A stretch of 64,000 bases of DNA. It comes from an uncultured Caulobacteraceae bacterium. Lineage in GTDB: Bacteria; Pseudomonadota; Alphaproteobacteria; Caulobacterales; Caulobacteraceae. The translations under genes and the position numbers were made by a program. The notes under the pieces were generated by a model, which was given only the letters and a program-made list of their open reading frames with translations, had not been told where the DNA came from and made no database searches. The stretch is taken from positions 62,001 through 126,000 of the forward strand of contig CAKZPF010000006.1 of assembly GCA_937138625.1 (NCBI GenBank). Reading direction: 5' to 3'. Below, piece by piece: positions 1 to 9,468 of this stretch; position 1 is the stretch's first letter; each line of letters starts with the position of its first letter.

Positions 1-1308
1 GGCGCCAGAGCTTTTGCCTGCGCGGGGATGTTTCAGCGTGCCCGTCTCGCCATAGCTGCGGATCAGGCGCACCCAATCATCGCGCGTATAGGCGAACTCA
101 TCGCCATGGGGATCAAGGTCAGACCAATCGGCCTCCGGCTCGGCTTGTCCGGCTTTGATCAGCCACGCCCGGGCCTCTTCTGGCTCGTGGGCCGCATAAG
201 CGATCCGTGACATCAAATGGCAAATCCGCGCCGTGGGTTCAGGCTCCAACAACGGCGCGAGCGCGGCGCGGGCGGCCTGGGCGTCCCCCTTCAGGCTGGC
301 GGCCTCGGCCAGCAAAATTCGGCTTTCGCGATCAAGGGGATTGAGATTGGCCAACCCCTCCAGGCGTTTGGCGCGCGCCTTGGGCGTTTCATCGGGCTTC
401 AGGTCGCGGGCCACCAAGGCCAAAGCCGGGTGCGGCCCCTTTTTCCAAGCGAGATCCAAAATCTGTTGCGCTTTGCTGAGTTTGCGCCCTTGTGACAGCA
501 ACCGCACCGCCAAGGCCGAGGCCGGCACGAACTTCGCATCGATCTTCAAGGCATCTTGCGACATGCTGATGGCCTTGCCGGGGTTGTCGCGCAGGGTGGC
601 ATGGGCCTCGGCGGTCAACAGGGCGGCGCGGCGGCGCTCGGCGCTGTCTTCATCCACCAATTTGCGTTTCTCGGCCTGGGTCAGCAGGTCACGGGCCTCG
701 GCCCAATTGCCGGCCATCATCTGCGCATCAAACATGGCCTGCCAGGCCCAACGGGCCGTTTTGGCCAAACTATAAGCTTCACGGGCATGGGCCAGAGCGG
801 CTTCGTTATCGCCCTTGCGCCGCGCCATCAACATCAGGCCCCGGTGGCCCAACAGCCGGGTTTCCGGGAATCCCAACATGGCGGCATAGGCGTTTTGCAT
901 GGCCTCTTTGTCACCGGCGGCTTCGGCGGTTTGGGCCTTCAGCAGGCGCAACAACAGGGGCTCGTCTAAATGTCGTTCTGCCTTTTGCGCCAAACGGCGG
1001 GCTTCTGCGGCATCGCCTGCGGCGGCAGCCACCAGCCCCTCGGCGGCGGCGCGCAAACCCCGGCGGCGGCGCTGGGCCTCACGGGCACGCAGGGTCCGCT
1101 CCGGCGTCAACCACAGCCACATGGCAAAACGCCACAAACTGACGAGCACAAAGGTCGCCAACACCAAAGCCAGCACCCCGGCGGCCACACTGGTCTGCAC
1201 CTGCCAGCCCAGCCAATCCACCAACACGGCACCCGGGCGGTCGGCAAACCAGATCACCACAAAAGCCGCCAGCGCCGCGACCAGAAAAAGACCGATCAAA
1301 CTGCGCAT
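1..1308 (-). CDS. hemY: HemY-like TPR membrane protein (3' end outside window)
   Basis: Reading frame open from the ATG at 1308 to the window edge (436 codons). The N-terminus has two hydrophobic helices (about residues 4-22 and 40-65) separated by a short loop with WLGWQVQ, followed by an arginine-rich cytoplasmic segment and a long alpha-helical TPR-like region rich in Ala, Leu and Glu. This is the layout of the HemY protein found with heme biosynthesis genes in proteobacteria (not protoporphyrinogen oxidase HemY of Gram-positives). The start codon overlaps the stop of the upstream mitofilin-like gene (TGATG), so the two are translationally coupled. The exact biochemical role of the family is unsettled. 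Confidence 0.85.
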   Translation of the reverse strand, partial: MRSLIGLFLVAALAAFVVIWFADRPGAVLVDWLGWQVQTSVAAGVLALVLATFVLVSLWRFAMWLWLTPERTLRAREAQRRRRGLRAAAEGLVAAAAGDAAEARRLAQKAERHLDEPLLLRLLKAQTAEAAGDKEAMQNAYAAMLGFPETRLLGHRGLMLMARRKGDNEAALAHAREAYSLAKTARWAWQAMFDAQMMAGNWAEARDLLTQAEKRKLVDEDSAERRRAALLTAEAHATLRDNPGKAISMSQDALKIDAKFVPASALAVRLLSQGRKLSKAQQILDLAWKKGPHPALALVARDLKPDETPKARAKRLEGLANLNPLDRESRILLAEAASLKGDAQAARAALAPLLEPEPTARICHLMSRIAYAAHEPEEARAWLIKAGQAEPEADWSDLDPHGDEFAYTRDDWVRLIRSYGETGTLKHPRAGKSSGA

Positions 1309-2435
1309 CAGAGTTGCTCCCCGGCTGTGACGGCGATGATCTCGCTGCGGATGTTTTGCACGGCGCGGTCAAGCTTCAGGCGCATTTCCGCCCCCTCTTT
1401 CCAGGGTTTGACGATCTCGGCGGCGCGACCAGAGAGGTTATCCAGTTCCGCCAAGGCCGCTTTCAAATCCCCTTCGTTCAGACGATGTTCGGCCCGGGCC
1501 AAGATCGCATCCGGCCCATTGCCCACCGCCGGGCCCGTGCGCCGCACGGACACAATGCGGCTGAAGCCATAGCCCAGCTTTTGCAACAGATCGGCATTTT
1601 GCCCAGGCGAGCGCGCCACTTCGAAGGCCCGTGTGGCAATTGCCGGAAACTCCGCCCTTAACTCAACGCGCGAGGGGGCACCGACCTCGGCCAATTCGGT
1701 CAAGGCTGCGGTATCCACTTCGGGCGCCAAACGCTTCAAGGCCTTTAGCTCTTGGGCAAAGGGATCAGATTTCTGGCTGACCTGGTGCAAGGCATCCACT
1801 GCCAAAATCAGGGCCGGACCGCGCGCAGGCGACTGCGCCATGGTTTCCAACTGCTCAACCCGAGCGCTGAGTTCTTCAAGCTTTGGGGTCATCAGGTTCA
1901 TGGCCGCCAAAGCATTTTCCAAAGTTTTCACGCGCGCTTCCAAGCCTTCGGGGGTTTGGGCCGCTTGGGCCGTGCGTGTGGCCTCGATGGCCGCCGACAA
2001 GCCATCGATGCGCGCCAGTGCAATGGCACCACCGGCTTTTTCCATGGCTTGGACTTGGTCTTCGAGTTGCGTGACACGGCTGGTCAGCTCATCATCACCC
2101 AGAAACGCGGCCGTGAACTCGGGCGTTGTGCCTGTGGCTTCGCCCTTCAGCTTGGGCGCGACAAAGACAAAAATCACCGCCAAGGCCACGGCCACCGCCG
2201 ACAACAACATCAAAACCGCAAAGCCCACACTCAGCAGGCTGGGTTTGTGGTGCACCGTTGTGTCCACCGCTTCGGTTTGGGTGTCGGCACCAGACGCCGT
2301 ATCTGGCGTCACGGCTTCGGCTTGAGCGTTCTGTGTCGCTGATTTGCGGGTGCGCGTCGTCTTTTTGGCAGTGCCACTGGTGGGTTTGTCTGTGGCAGAC
2401 GAAGACCCAGAAGATGAGGAAGGGGATTTGGCCAT
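1308..2435 (-). CDS. mitofilin-like inner membrane protein (COG4223)
   Basis: A 375-residue protein with a Ser/Thr/Ala-rich, Lys/Arg-containing N-terminal tail (about 1-60), one membrane helix (about 66-93) and a long periplasmic helical part with heptad-like segments (about 105-220). This matches alphaproteobacterial COG4223 proteins related to mitochondrial mitofilin/Mic60, which shape membranes and are encoded next to hemY. I chose the ATG at 2435 (MAKSPSSS) because CGGAG lies about 10 nt upstream; a start 7 codons earlier is possible. In many relatives hemC and hemD lie between this gene and tsaD; here they are absent and the gene is directly divergent from tsaD. Confidence 0.75.
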   Translation of the reverse strand: MAKSPSSSSGSSSATDKPTSGTAKKTTRTRKSATQNAQAEAVTPDTASGADTQTEAVDTTVHHKPSLLSVGFAVLMLLSAVAVALAVIFVFVAPKLKGEATGTTPEFTAAFLGDDELTSRVTQLEDQVQAMEKAGGAIALARIDGLSAAIEATRTAQAAQTPEGLEARVKTLENALAAMNLMTPKLEELSARVEQLETMAQSPARGPALILAVDALHQVSQKSDPFAQELKALKRLAPEVDTAALTELAEVGAPSRVELRAEFPAIATRAFEVARSPGQNADLLQKLGYGFSRIVSVRRTGPAVGNGPDAILARAEHRLNEGDLKAALAELDNLSGRAAEIVKPWKEGAEMRLKLDRAVQNIRSEIIAVTAGEQL

Positions 2436-2594
2436 GTCGTAATCGCTCCGTTTCAACCCTCAGAGGTACGCCAGATCATCGGGCTGCTCAAGACCCCTAG
2501 GCGGTATCAGCCTTGTCTGGGTCCGCTTTTCAGGGGGTTGCGGTCTTTGGGCCACGCCCTTTACCCCCCCGCGTTTTCATGCCATGGCCACCCT

Positions 2595-3680
2595 ATGAGC
2601 ACCGAGCTGACCGTTTTGGGCCTCGAGACCAGTTGCGACGACACCGCTGCGGGTGTGATCAAGCGCAGCCCCACGGGGCAGATCACCGTGCTGAGCTCGG
2701 AAGTGATCTCTCAGGATGACCTGCACGCCCTTTATGGCGGTGTGGTGCCGGAAATTGCCGCCCGCGCCCATGCCGAACGCTGTGATCTGGTGGTGAAAAA
2801 GGCCATGACCCAAGCCGGCTTAACGTGGGCGGATCTGGATGGGGTGGCGGCCACTGCTGGGCCAGGCCTGGTGGGTGGCGTGATGGCGGGCCTGATGACC
2901 GCCAAGGCCATCGCCTGGGCCCATCATTTGCCGCTGTTGGCCGTCAACCATCTGGCTGGTCATGCACTGTCCCCTCGTCTCGCTGAGCCCGTGGCACTTC
3001 CCTATGTGCTGTTGCTGATTTCCGGGGGGCATTGTCAGATTTTGCTGGTCGAAGACATTGACCGCTTCACACGCCTCGGGACCACTTTGGATGATGCGGC
3101 CGGCGAGTGTTTTGACAAATGCGCCAAGGTCTTGGGCCTGGGCTTCCCCGGTGGCCCCGCCCTACAAGCGGCCGCCGAGGGGGGCACGCCTGGTCGCTTT
3201 GCCCTGCCTACGCCCTTGAAAGGCAAGCCCGGGTGCGACTTTTCCTTCTCGGGGCTCAAAACCGCTGTGGCGCAGTGGGCAGAACAGATTACGCCCGATG
3301 ACATTCCCGATCTGGCTGCCGACATCCAAATCGCCATTGCCGACCATCTGCTCAGCCGCCTGAACCGGGGCCTGCAACAGGCTGCCCCGCTATTGGGTCC
3401 AGAAAAACGTTTGGTGGTCGCCGGCGGCGTGGCGGCCAATTTGCACATTCGCGCGCGCCTTGAAGACCTGTGTCAAACGCACGGGTTTTCGTTTTACGCA
3501 CCGCCGCTGAAGTACTGCACCGACAACGGCGCCATGATCGCCCTGGCAGGTGCGGAACGTTTGGCCCGAGGTCTGACGGATCCGCTGGACGCCCCCGCCC
3601 GGCCCCGCTGGCCGCTCGACGAACTGCGGGCAGAAACCGACCCCAGCCACACCCCCGGCCGCAAAGGGGCCAAAGCCTGA
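2595..3680 (+). CDS. tsaD: tRNA N6-adenosine threonylcarbamoyltransferase
   Basis: TsaD (Gcp/YgjD) transfers the threonylcarbamoyl group from TC-AMP to A37 of ANN-decoding tRNAs, in complex with TsaB and TsaE. The 361-residue product starts MSTELTVLGLETSCDDT, the family N-terminal signature, and carries the metal-binding HLAGH motif near residues 119-123, the SGGHCQ loop, the GLGFPGGP segment and the C-terminal CTDNGAMIA motif. The ATG at 2595 gives the normal N-terminus; the upstream in-frame ATG at 2538 would add 19 unusual residues. gpsA follows in the same direction, a common alphaproteobacterial pairing. Confidence 0.95.
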   Translation: MSTELTVLGLETSCDDTAAGVIKRSPTGQITVLSSEVISQDDLHALYGGVVPEIAARAHAERCDLVVKKAMTQAGLTWADLDGVAATAGPGLVGGVMAGLMTAKAIAWAHHLPLLAVNHLAGHALSPRLAEPVALPYVLLLISGGHCQILLVEDIDRFTRLGTTLDDAAGECFDKCAKVLGLGFPGGPALQAAAEGGTPGRFALPTPLKGKPGCDFSFSGLKTAVAQWAEQITPDDIPDLAADIQIAIADHLLSRLNRGLQQAAPLLGPEKRLVVAGGVAANLHIRARLEDLCQTHGFSFYAPPLKYCTDNGAMIALAGAERLARGLTDPLDAPARPRWPLDELRAETDPSHTPGRKGAKA

Positions 3681-3756
3681 GATCAAGCCCAAAAAACGAT
3701 CCGTTCTGCGCTCTAGGCAAGCGCCACAAGACGGGCTAGACACAAGGAATGATGAA

Positions 3757-3946
3757 TTTTGATCCCATTGGCGTCATCGGGGCCGGACTTTACATAGGGT
3801 TTGCCCCGGCCCGTTTTGGAGATAACCATGCCCAGTTTTGATCCCATCGGCGTCATCGGGGCCGGGAAACGATTTGAGGCCTGCCCCGGCCCGTTTTGGA
3901 GATGACCATGCCCAGTTTTGATCCCATCGGCGTCATCGGGGCCGGG
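3757..3946 (+). repeat. three tandem copies of the gpsA 5' end (79-80 bp period)
   Basis: The start region of gpsA occurs three times. Copy 1 (3757-3786) has only the coding part (TTTTGATCCCATtGGCGTCA and on to GGGGCCGG). Copies 2 (3803-3866) and 3 (3883-3946) are 64 bp long and differ at one base; both include the GGAGAT ribosome site, the ATG (3828 and 3908) and the codons for SFDPIGVIGAG. Offsets are 79 and 80 bp. Only copy 3 continues into the full gene. Copies 1 and 2 each read as a short peptide of about 25-30 residues (first ATG at 3749 or 3752, second at 3828) that ends in a stop codon. Confidence 0.95.
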
Positions 3947-4909
3947 GCTTGGGGCACCGCCCTGGCACAATTGGCCGCCCACAATGGTCATGCCGTGCAT
4001 CTGTGGTCCTATGAGGCCGATGTGGCAGACGCCATCAACACCGGCCACGAAAACACGAAATATTTGCCTGACATAGGCCTTCATCCGGGTATCACCGCCA
4101 CCACGGATCCCTCGGCGTTTTCAACTTGCCGTCTGGTTTTATCCGTGGCCCCGGCTCAGCACACCCGCGCCACCTTGCAGGCCTTTGCCTCTGTTATTCA
4201 CGCGGACACACCCGTGGTGCTGTGCTCCAAGGGTCTTGAGCAATCGAGCCTGAAACTGATGACCGGCGTGCTGGCTGAGGTCTTGCCCCAGGCCCGCCCT
4301 TTGGTGTTGTCCGGCCCCAGTTTTGCTGCCGATGTGGCCCGTGGCTTGCCCACCGCCGTCACCCTGGCTTGCCAAGACCAGGCACTGGGCTTCGCCGTGG
4401 CCGAAGCCTTGGCCGGCCCCACCTTCCGGCCTTATTGGAGTGATGATCTGGTGGGCACCGAAGTCGGCGGTGTCGTGAAAAATGTGTTGGCCGTCGCCTG
4501 TGGCATCACCGAGGGCCGCCACCTGGGGGCCTCGGCCCGCTCCGCCCTGATTGCGCGCGGCTTTTCGGAAATGACCAAGATCGGTGTGGCCCTTGGCGCG
4601 CGCCCTGACACCCTGGGGGGCTTGTCCGGCCTAGGGGATTTGGTGCTGACCTGTACCTCGACGTTGTCACGGAATTATCGCTTTGGTTTGCGCTTGGCCG
4701 AAGGCCTAAGCGCCGAAGCCATCGCCCAAGAGACTCACACCGTTGCCGAAGGCGTGGCCACCGCGCCGGCGCTGGTGCGCCTGGTGGATCAGCTGGGGGT
4801 GGATACCCCCATCATCCGCACCATGGCCGCCATCATTGCCGGCGACATGCCCGTTGAAGCCGCCATTGCGGCCCTGCTGTCACGGCCGATCCGGGCGGAA
4901 ACGGAATAG
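3908..4909 (+). CDS. gpsA: NAD(P)-dependent glycerol-3-phosphate dehydrogenase
   Basis: GpsA reduces dihydroxyacetone phosphate to sn-glycerol 3-phosphate for phospholipid synthesis in the cytosol. The 333-residue protein shows the Rossmann motif GAGAWGTALA (residues 11-20), the conserved CSKGLE (K108), SGPSFA (135-140), the catalytic lysine in VVKNVLA (K191) and the GLGDLVLTCTS segment. Start at 3908 is chosen because GGAG lies 6 nt upstream and because it is the only one of three duplicated start sites that is in frame with the whole gene. It ends 3 bp before the convergent ftsK stop. Confidence 0.95.
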   Translation: MPSFDPIGVIGAGAWGTALAQLAAHNGHAVHLWSYEADVADAINTGHENTKYLPDIGLHPGITATTDPSAFSTCRLVLSVAPAQHTRATLQAFASVIHADTPVVLCSKGLEQSSLKLMTGVLAEVLPQARPLVLSGPSFAADVARGLPTAVTLACQDQALGFAVAEALAGPTFRPYWSDDLVGTEVGGVVKNVLAVACGITEGRHLGASARSALIARGFSEMTKIGVALGARPDTLGGLSGLGDLVLTCTSTLSRNYRFGLRLAEGLSAEAIAQETHTVAEGVATAPALVRLVDQLGVDTPIIRTMAAIIAGDMPVEAAIAALLSRPIRAETE

Positions 4910-4912
4910 GTT

Positions 4913-7276
4913 TTACTCGCCCGTATCGTGAACAAAAATTTCCCGCTTGCCCGCGCTATTGGGGGCGCTGACGACGCCTTCGTCTTCCATGCGCTCGATC
5001 AGATTGGCGGCCTTGTTGTAACCAATGGATAAACGGCGCTGAATGTAACTGGTCGAGGCCTTGCGGTCCCGCGCCACAATGGCCACGGCCTTGTCGTAAA
5101 GCTCGTCGCCTGACGACTCGGACCCATCACTAAACAGACCGCCGCCGCCTTCGTCAGACTCTGCCCCTGCCGTGATGTCTTCGTAATAGGTGGGCGCGCC
5201 CTGGGATTTCAGAAAGGCCGCGATTTTTTCCACTTCCTTATCGGCCACAAAGGGACCGTGCACACGCTCGATGCGGCCACCACCAGCCATATAGAGCATA
5301 TCCCCCATGCCCAGCAGTTGCTCGGCACCCTGTTCGCCCAGGATGGTCCGGCTGTCAATTTTCGAGGTCACCTGGAAGGAAATGCGCGTGGGGAAGTTGG
5401 CCTTAATCGTCCCGGTGATCACATCCACCGATGGGCGCTGGGTGGCGGTGATCAAATGAATGCCCGCGGCCCGGGCCATTTGTGCCAGACGCTGCACCGC
5501 GCCTTCAATGTCCTTGCCCGCCACCAGCATCAGGTCGGCCATCTCGTCGATGACCACTACCAAATAGGGCATGGGCTCGGGCGTGATTTCCTCGGTCTCG
5601 TATTGGGGCTCGCCCGTGGCCTCGTCATAGCCGGTTTGCACCGTGCGGCTGATGCTCTCGCCGCTTTGTTGGCACTCGTTGGCCCGTTCGTTGTAATTGT
5701 GGATGTTGCGCACCCCAACCTTGGACATACGGCGATAGCGGTCTTCCATTTCCCGCACCGTCCATTTCAAGGCGGCCACGGCCTTTTTCGGATCGGTCAC
5801 CACCGGCGCCAACAGGTGCGGAATGCCGTCATAAACCGACAGTTCCAACATCTTGGGGTCGATCATGATGAAGCGGCACTGCTCGGGCGGCAGACGATAC
5901 AGAATAGACAAAATCATGGCGTTGACGCCCACAGACTTGCCCGAGCCCGTGGTGCCCGCGATCAACAGGTGGGGCATCTTCGCCAGATCCACCACGACCG
6001 ACTCGCCGCCAATGGTCTCGCCCAAGGTCAGCGGCAAGGTGGCGGGTGAGGTCTCATAGACCTCGCTTTGTAAAATGCCCCGCAGATATACGGTTTCGCG
6101 GCGGGGATTTGGCAACTCGATGCCGATGGCGTTCTTGCCGGTGACCACCGCCACACGACAGGCCACGGCACTCATGGATCTGGCAATGTCATCAGCCAAG
6201 GCGATCACCCGAGACGACTTCACACCGGGGGCGGGCTCCAGCTCATACAGCGTCACCACCGGGCCGGGGCGAATGTGAGTAATGGTGCCCTTGACGCCAA
6301 AGTCGGCCAAAATGCCCTCTAGGGCACGAGCGTTTTTGCGCAACATGCCCTCGTCCACCGTGGTGCCCCGGGCGCTGGGCTTGGCCAGCAGATCCAATGG
6401 CGGCAGGCGGAAGGCAGAACTGTTTTGGAACAGCGGCAGTCCCTTGGGCGATTTTTGCGGCTTGGTGGTTTTTTGCGGTTTCAGCTTGTCGATCACTGTA
6501 GAGCCCGCCGTCTCTGCCTTGGGCTTATCCTCGGGTTTGGCGGGGTTGGGGTGCAGATCCACCACCGTGGCATCCAGGGCCTGACTGGGGTCGGGTTTGC
6601 CGAACCGCCGCAGCTTGTGCCAGCTGGCCTGCAGGCGAAGACCAAGGCGTTTGGCCGCCCGCCACAAGGCCCCCAGATCTTCAAGGCCCAAGCCAAAGCC
6701 ATGCACCGCGCTGGGTACGGCCACCAACACCGCTATGCCCAAAGCCCAAAACTTCGGCCCCGGCAAATCCACCAAGGCAAAGGGCCAACTGATGGCCGAG
6801 AGCGCCAGATCCCCCCACACGCCCCCCAGGCCCACAACCAAGGGCCACAAACGCGGCAAGGGCAAGGTGGCAAAGGCCGTGGCCAGCATCAAAACGCAGA
6901 TCCCACCGGCCCAAAAGCGCGAATGCCGCACCCGGGTGTTGGGGCCAGCCTTTTTGGTGGTCAGCAGTTCACTGCCCCAAACGATCAACAGTCCACACAG
7001 CGCAATGGCCGCCCAGCCCAAGGACTGCAGCGCCAGATCCGCCATCACCGCGCCGGTGGTACCCAACAGATTACGGGGATCCCCACCCACGGCATTCCAG
7101 CTGGGATCGGTGGGGTGATAACCTGCCATGGCCACGAGCAACCAACAGCCAAAGGCCGCCAAGCCAAAGCCCGTCAGGCGTAATTTCCAATGCTGGGTCA
7201 GCCGCGTCCACAGGGGTGTGGGACGTTCGGTGTCCGCTTCTGCGGGGATATCGTCAATCAGATAGGGTCGTGGCAT
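4913..7276 (-). CDS. ftsK: DNA translocase FtsK
   Basis: FtsK is the septal double-stranded DNA pump that aligns the chromosome dimer-resolution site at division. The 787-residue protein has several hydrophobic segments in the first 200 residues, a short proline/lysine-rich linker (about 225-300), the translocase motor with Walker A GTTGSGKSVG (about residues 440-449) and Walker B VVVIDEMADLM, and the C-terminal gamma winged-helix domain ending in the typical RRLSIGYNKAANLIERMEDEG signature, which reads KOPS sequences. The length is that of the short-linker alphaproteobacterial form. Divergent from the UbiH-type gene. Confidence 0.95.
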   Translation of the reverse strand: MPRPYLIDDIPAEADTERPTPLWTRLTQHWKLRLTGFGLAAFGCWLLVAMAGYHPTDPSWNAVGGDPRNLLGTTGAVMADLALQSLGWAAIALCGLLIVWGSELLTTKKAGPNTRVRHSRFWAGGICVLMLATAFATLPLPRLWPLVVGLGGVWGDLALSAISWPFALVDLPGPKFWALGIAVLVAVPSAVHGFGLGLEDLGALWRAAKRLGLRLQASWHKLRRFGKPDPSQALDATVVDLHPNPAKPEDKPKAETAGSTVIDKLKPQKTTKPQKSPKGLPLFQNSSAFRLPPLDLLAKPSARGTTVDEGMLRKNARALEGILADFGVKGTITHIRPGPVVTLYELEPAPGVKSSRVIALADDIARSMSAVACRVAVVTGKNAIGIELPNPRRETVYLRGILQSEVYETSPATLPLTLGETIGGESVVVDLAKMPHLLIAGTTGSGKSVGVNAMILSILYRLPPEQCRFIMIDPKMLELSVYDGIPHLLAPVVTDPKKAVAALKWTVREMEDRYRRMSKVGVRNIHNYNERANECQQSGESISRTVQTGYDEATGEPQYETEEITPEPMPYLVVVIDEMADLMLVAGKDIEGAVQRLAQMARAAGIHLITATQRPSVDVITGTIKANFPTRISFQVTSKIDSRTILGEQGAEQLLGMGDMLYMAGGGRIERVHGPFVADKEVEKIAAFLKSQGAPTYYEDITAGAESDEGGGGLFSDGSESSGDELYDKAVAIVARDRKASTSYIQRRLSIGYNKAANLIERMEDEGVVSAPNSAGKREIFVHDTGE

Positions 7277-7403
7277 GGTTTCATCCTCAACTCATTACCG
7301 TGCCGCCAACTGGTTGCCCATTCCTTAAGACAGGGTAAATTTTGTGGGCGCTGCGACCCCACGTCCGATTGCCTTTCTGATGATTTGCGCGCAAAAAGAG
7401 ACC

Positions 7404-8654
7404 ATGAAGACTGCTTTGCACGCCGATGTGGTGATTGTGGGGGGCGGCATGGCCGGGGCCACGCTCGCGCTTGCGCTCGATCAAGCCGGGATCACGCCGG
7501 TGGTGATCGACAGCACCCCCCTCGACACCCGCCTGGCCCCCGAATTTGATGGCCGCGCCTTTGCCATTGCCTATGCTTGTATGCGCCATTGGCACAAGCT
7601 GGGGGTAGGCGAGGCCCTGGCTGCCCATGCCCAACCCATCGAAGACATCTTGGTCACCGACGGGCGCATGACCGCCACCGGCGTGAAGCCGGGGCCGTGG
7701 CATTTGCGCTTTTTGGCCGCTGAGACCACTGATCATGGCGACGGCACGGATACAGAGGCTTTGGGCTATATGCTGGAAGCCCGCCACATTCGGGCGGTGC
7801 TCAGCCAGGCCCTGGTAGACCGTGGCATTGAAACTCTGGCCCCCGTGCACCCTGCCCACCTCGAGACCAAACCCCAGGGCGTGACCGTAACGCTCGACGA
7901 TGGGCGCACTGTCAGCGCTCAGTTGATTGTGGGGGCCGATGGCGCGCGCTCTTGGGTGCGACAGGCGGCCGAAATCGAGACCAGCGGCTGGGATTATCAC
8001 CAAGACGCCTTGGTGCTGACGGTGGGCTTTGAACGCCCCCACAAGGGCGTGGCCCACGAGGTGTTTTTGCCCGGCGGCCCCTTTGCCATTTTGCCCCTGA
8101 CGGGCGGGCGGGCCAACATTGTCTGGACAGAACCGCGCAAAACGGCGGCCGGTCTGATGGCCCTGCCGCACGAGGCTTTTGTGGCGGCCTTTGCGCGTCG
8201 GTTTGGCGATCATTTGGGCAAGGTCGAGCTGTTGACGCCGGTGTGGCGCTATCCGTTGCGGCTGCAGCGCGCCTTGCACACCACCGCCCCCCGGCTGGCC
8301 CTGGTGGGGGATGCGGCCCATGTTATCCATCCCTTGGCGGGACAGGGCCTGAATTTGGGTCTGAAAGATGTGGCCGCACTGGCCGAGACCTTGGCCGAAG
8401 CCCAGCATATTGGCGAAGGCCTGGGGGCCGAGACCACCTTAGCGCGTTATGCCCGCAGCCGCCATTTCGACGAGGCCGCCATGGCCTATGGCATGGATGG
8501 CTTCAAACATCTGTTTTCCAATGACATCGCGCCCGTGCGCCTGGCGCGGGGCCTGGGCTTGGCCGCGGTAGACGCCCTGCCGCCCTTACGCACCCTGTTT
8601 TCCCGTATCGCCGGCGCCGATGTGGGGGATGTACCCAAAGGGCTGAAGAGGTGA
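7404..8654 (+). CDS. UbiH/COQ6-family FAD monooxygenase (ubiquinone hydroxylase)
   Basis: The 416-residue protein has the FAD-binding VVIVGGGMAGATLALAL motif at residues 8-24, the VGADGARSWVR (DG) motif in the middle and the C-terminal FAD-ribityl motif GDAAHVIHPLAGQGLNLG (about 302-319). These define the UbiH/UbiF/COQ6 flavin monooxygenases, which hydroxylate the aromatic ring during ubiquinone synthesis. Which ring position is modified (C5, C1 or C6; UbiL, UbiH or UbiM in alphaproteobacteria) cannot be told here. The ATG at 7404 is preceded by AAAGAGA; the upstream start at 7344 would add 20 residues that do not resemble the family. Confidence 0.85.
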   Translation: MKTALHADVVIVGGGMAGATLALALDQAGITPVVIDSTPLDTRLAPEFDGRAFAIAYACMRHWHKLGVGEALAAHAQPIEDILVTDGRMTATGVKPGPWHLRFLAAETTDHGDGTDTEALGYMLEARHIRAVLSQALVDRGIETLAPVHPAHLETKPQGVTVTLDDGRTVSAQLIVGADGARSWVRQAAEIETSGWDYHQDALVLTVGFERPHKGVAHEVFLPGGPFAILPLTGGRANIVWTEPRKTAAGLMALPHEAFVAAFARRFGDHLGKVELLTPVWRYPLRLQRALHTTAPRLALVGDAAHVIHPLAGQGLNLGLKDVAALAETLAEAQHIGEGLGAETTLARYARSRHFDEAAMAYGMDGFKHLFSNDIAPVRLARGLGLAAVDALPPLRTLFSRIAGADVGDVPKGLKR

Positions 8655-8919
8655 GTCTGGGTGTTGTAGAGTATGCTTGATAGTCTGGATTAGGTATTAG
8701 CAACGGGATATTGGCGCTTTCTGCATGTGTTTGGCTATACGGTCTCGTTTTGCTGCTGGCTTTTGTATTTAAATTTTAGACGACTATCACCAGACATATT
8801 GGCTGTCCTCAGGGTCCGCTTTTGCGCGAGCTTCAAATTCTATTTGCCCGCTGTTGTGATGTTATGGGATGTCACGCTGTTTCATAGACGAAGGGTGTTA
8901 GCTGGGCTAAGTTTGCCGT

Positions 8920-9468
8920 ATGAGCTTGGGCCAGATCATATATACCATAGCCGAACCCCTCACCCATGTGCCAGTCAACATCTGGCTGCCCTTGATGTTT
9001 ATAACTGCACCGGTATTGGTGTTTTTGGGTAAACCTACACAGGATTGGCGATGGCTTGTTGGGCGACTGCTACTGGCGTGGGTGTTAACGTATTGTTTTA
9101 TCAATCTCAGCCTGGATACAAGCCGCCAAATGATTTGGACTGCTTACCAGTCCTGTCAAAGTCAGTTTCCTGATGGTCTTATCCAGCATCACTCCGAATG
9201 CGGGGAAATCAATATTGCTGATGGTCTGAGCAGCCTGTTCTACTTGTATCTTGGCTGGATGCCGGCCTTAGCATATCTAGCCATTTGGGAGCTTGTATGG
9301 CGCATTCGAAACAGGCGGGAGCTCCAATATGGCACATTTTCCGTTGCATATAAGTGGGTTAGTGCTTTTATCATGACTATCGGTCTGCCGATAACAGGCT
9401 TGATATTGTGGATGGTTGTTCCGATCATATTCAGGGTGCTGAGGCATCTAATTTTTTCCGGGCCGTAA
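8920..9468 (+). CDS. hypothetical membrane protein
   Basis: A 182-residue protein with about four hydrophobic segments (near 20-38, 47-66, 100-125 and 145-175) and a hydrophilic, Cys-containing loop between the second and third (around SCQSQF and HSECGE). I do not recognise the family. It is AT-richer than the neighbouring chromosomal genes and its 3' end overlaps the convergent gene at 9431-10321 by 38 bp. That neighbour carries a phage MuF-type motif, so this could be a membrane immunity protein, but the convergent orientation is unusual for an immunity gene. The 265 bp upstream (8655-8919) show no clear feature. Confidence 0.6.
   Translation: MSLGQIIYTIAEPLTHVPVNIWLPLMFITAPVLVFLGKPTQDWRWLVGRLLLAWVLTYCFINLSLDTSRQMIWTAYQSCQSQFPDGLIQHHSECGEINIADGLSSLFYLYLGWMPALAYLAIWELVWRIRNRRELQYGTFSVAYKWVSAFIMTIGLPITGLILWMVVPIIFRVLRHLIFSGP

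Noticed and set aside
7287-8408. 373-codon - strand frame
   Set aside because: Antisense to the UbiH-type gene; shadow.
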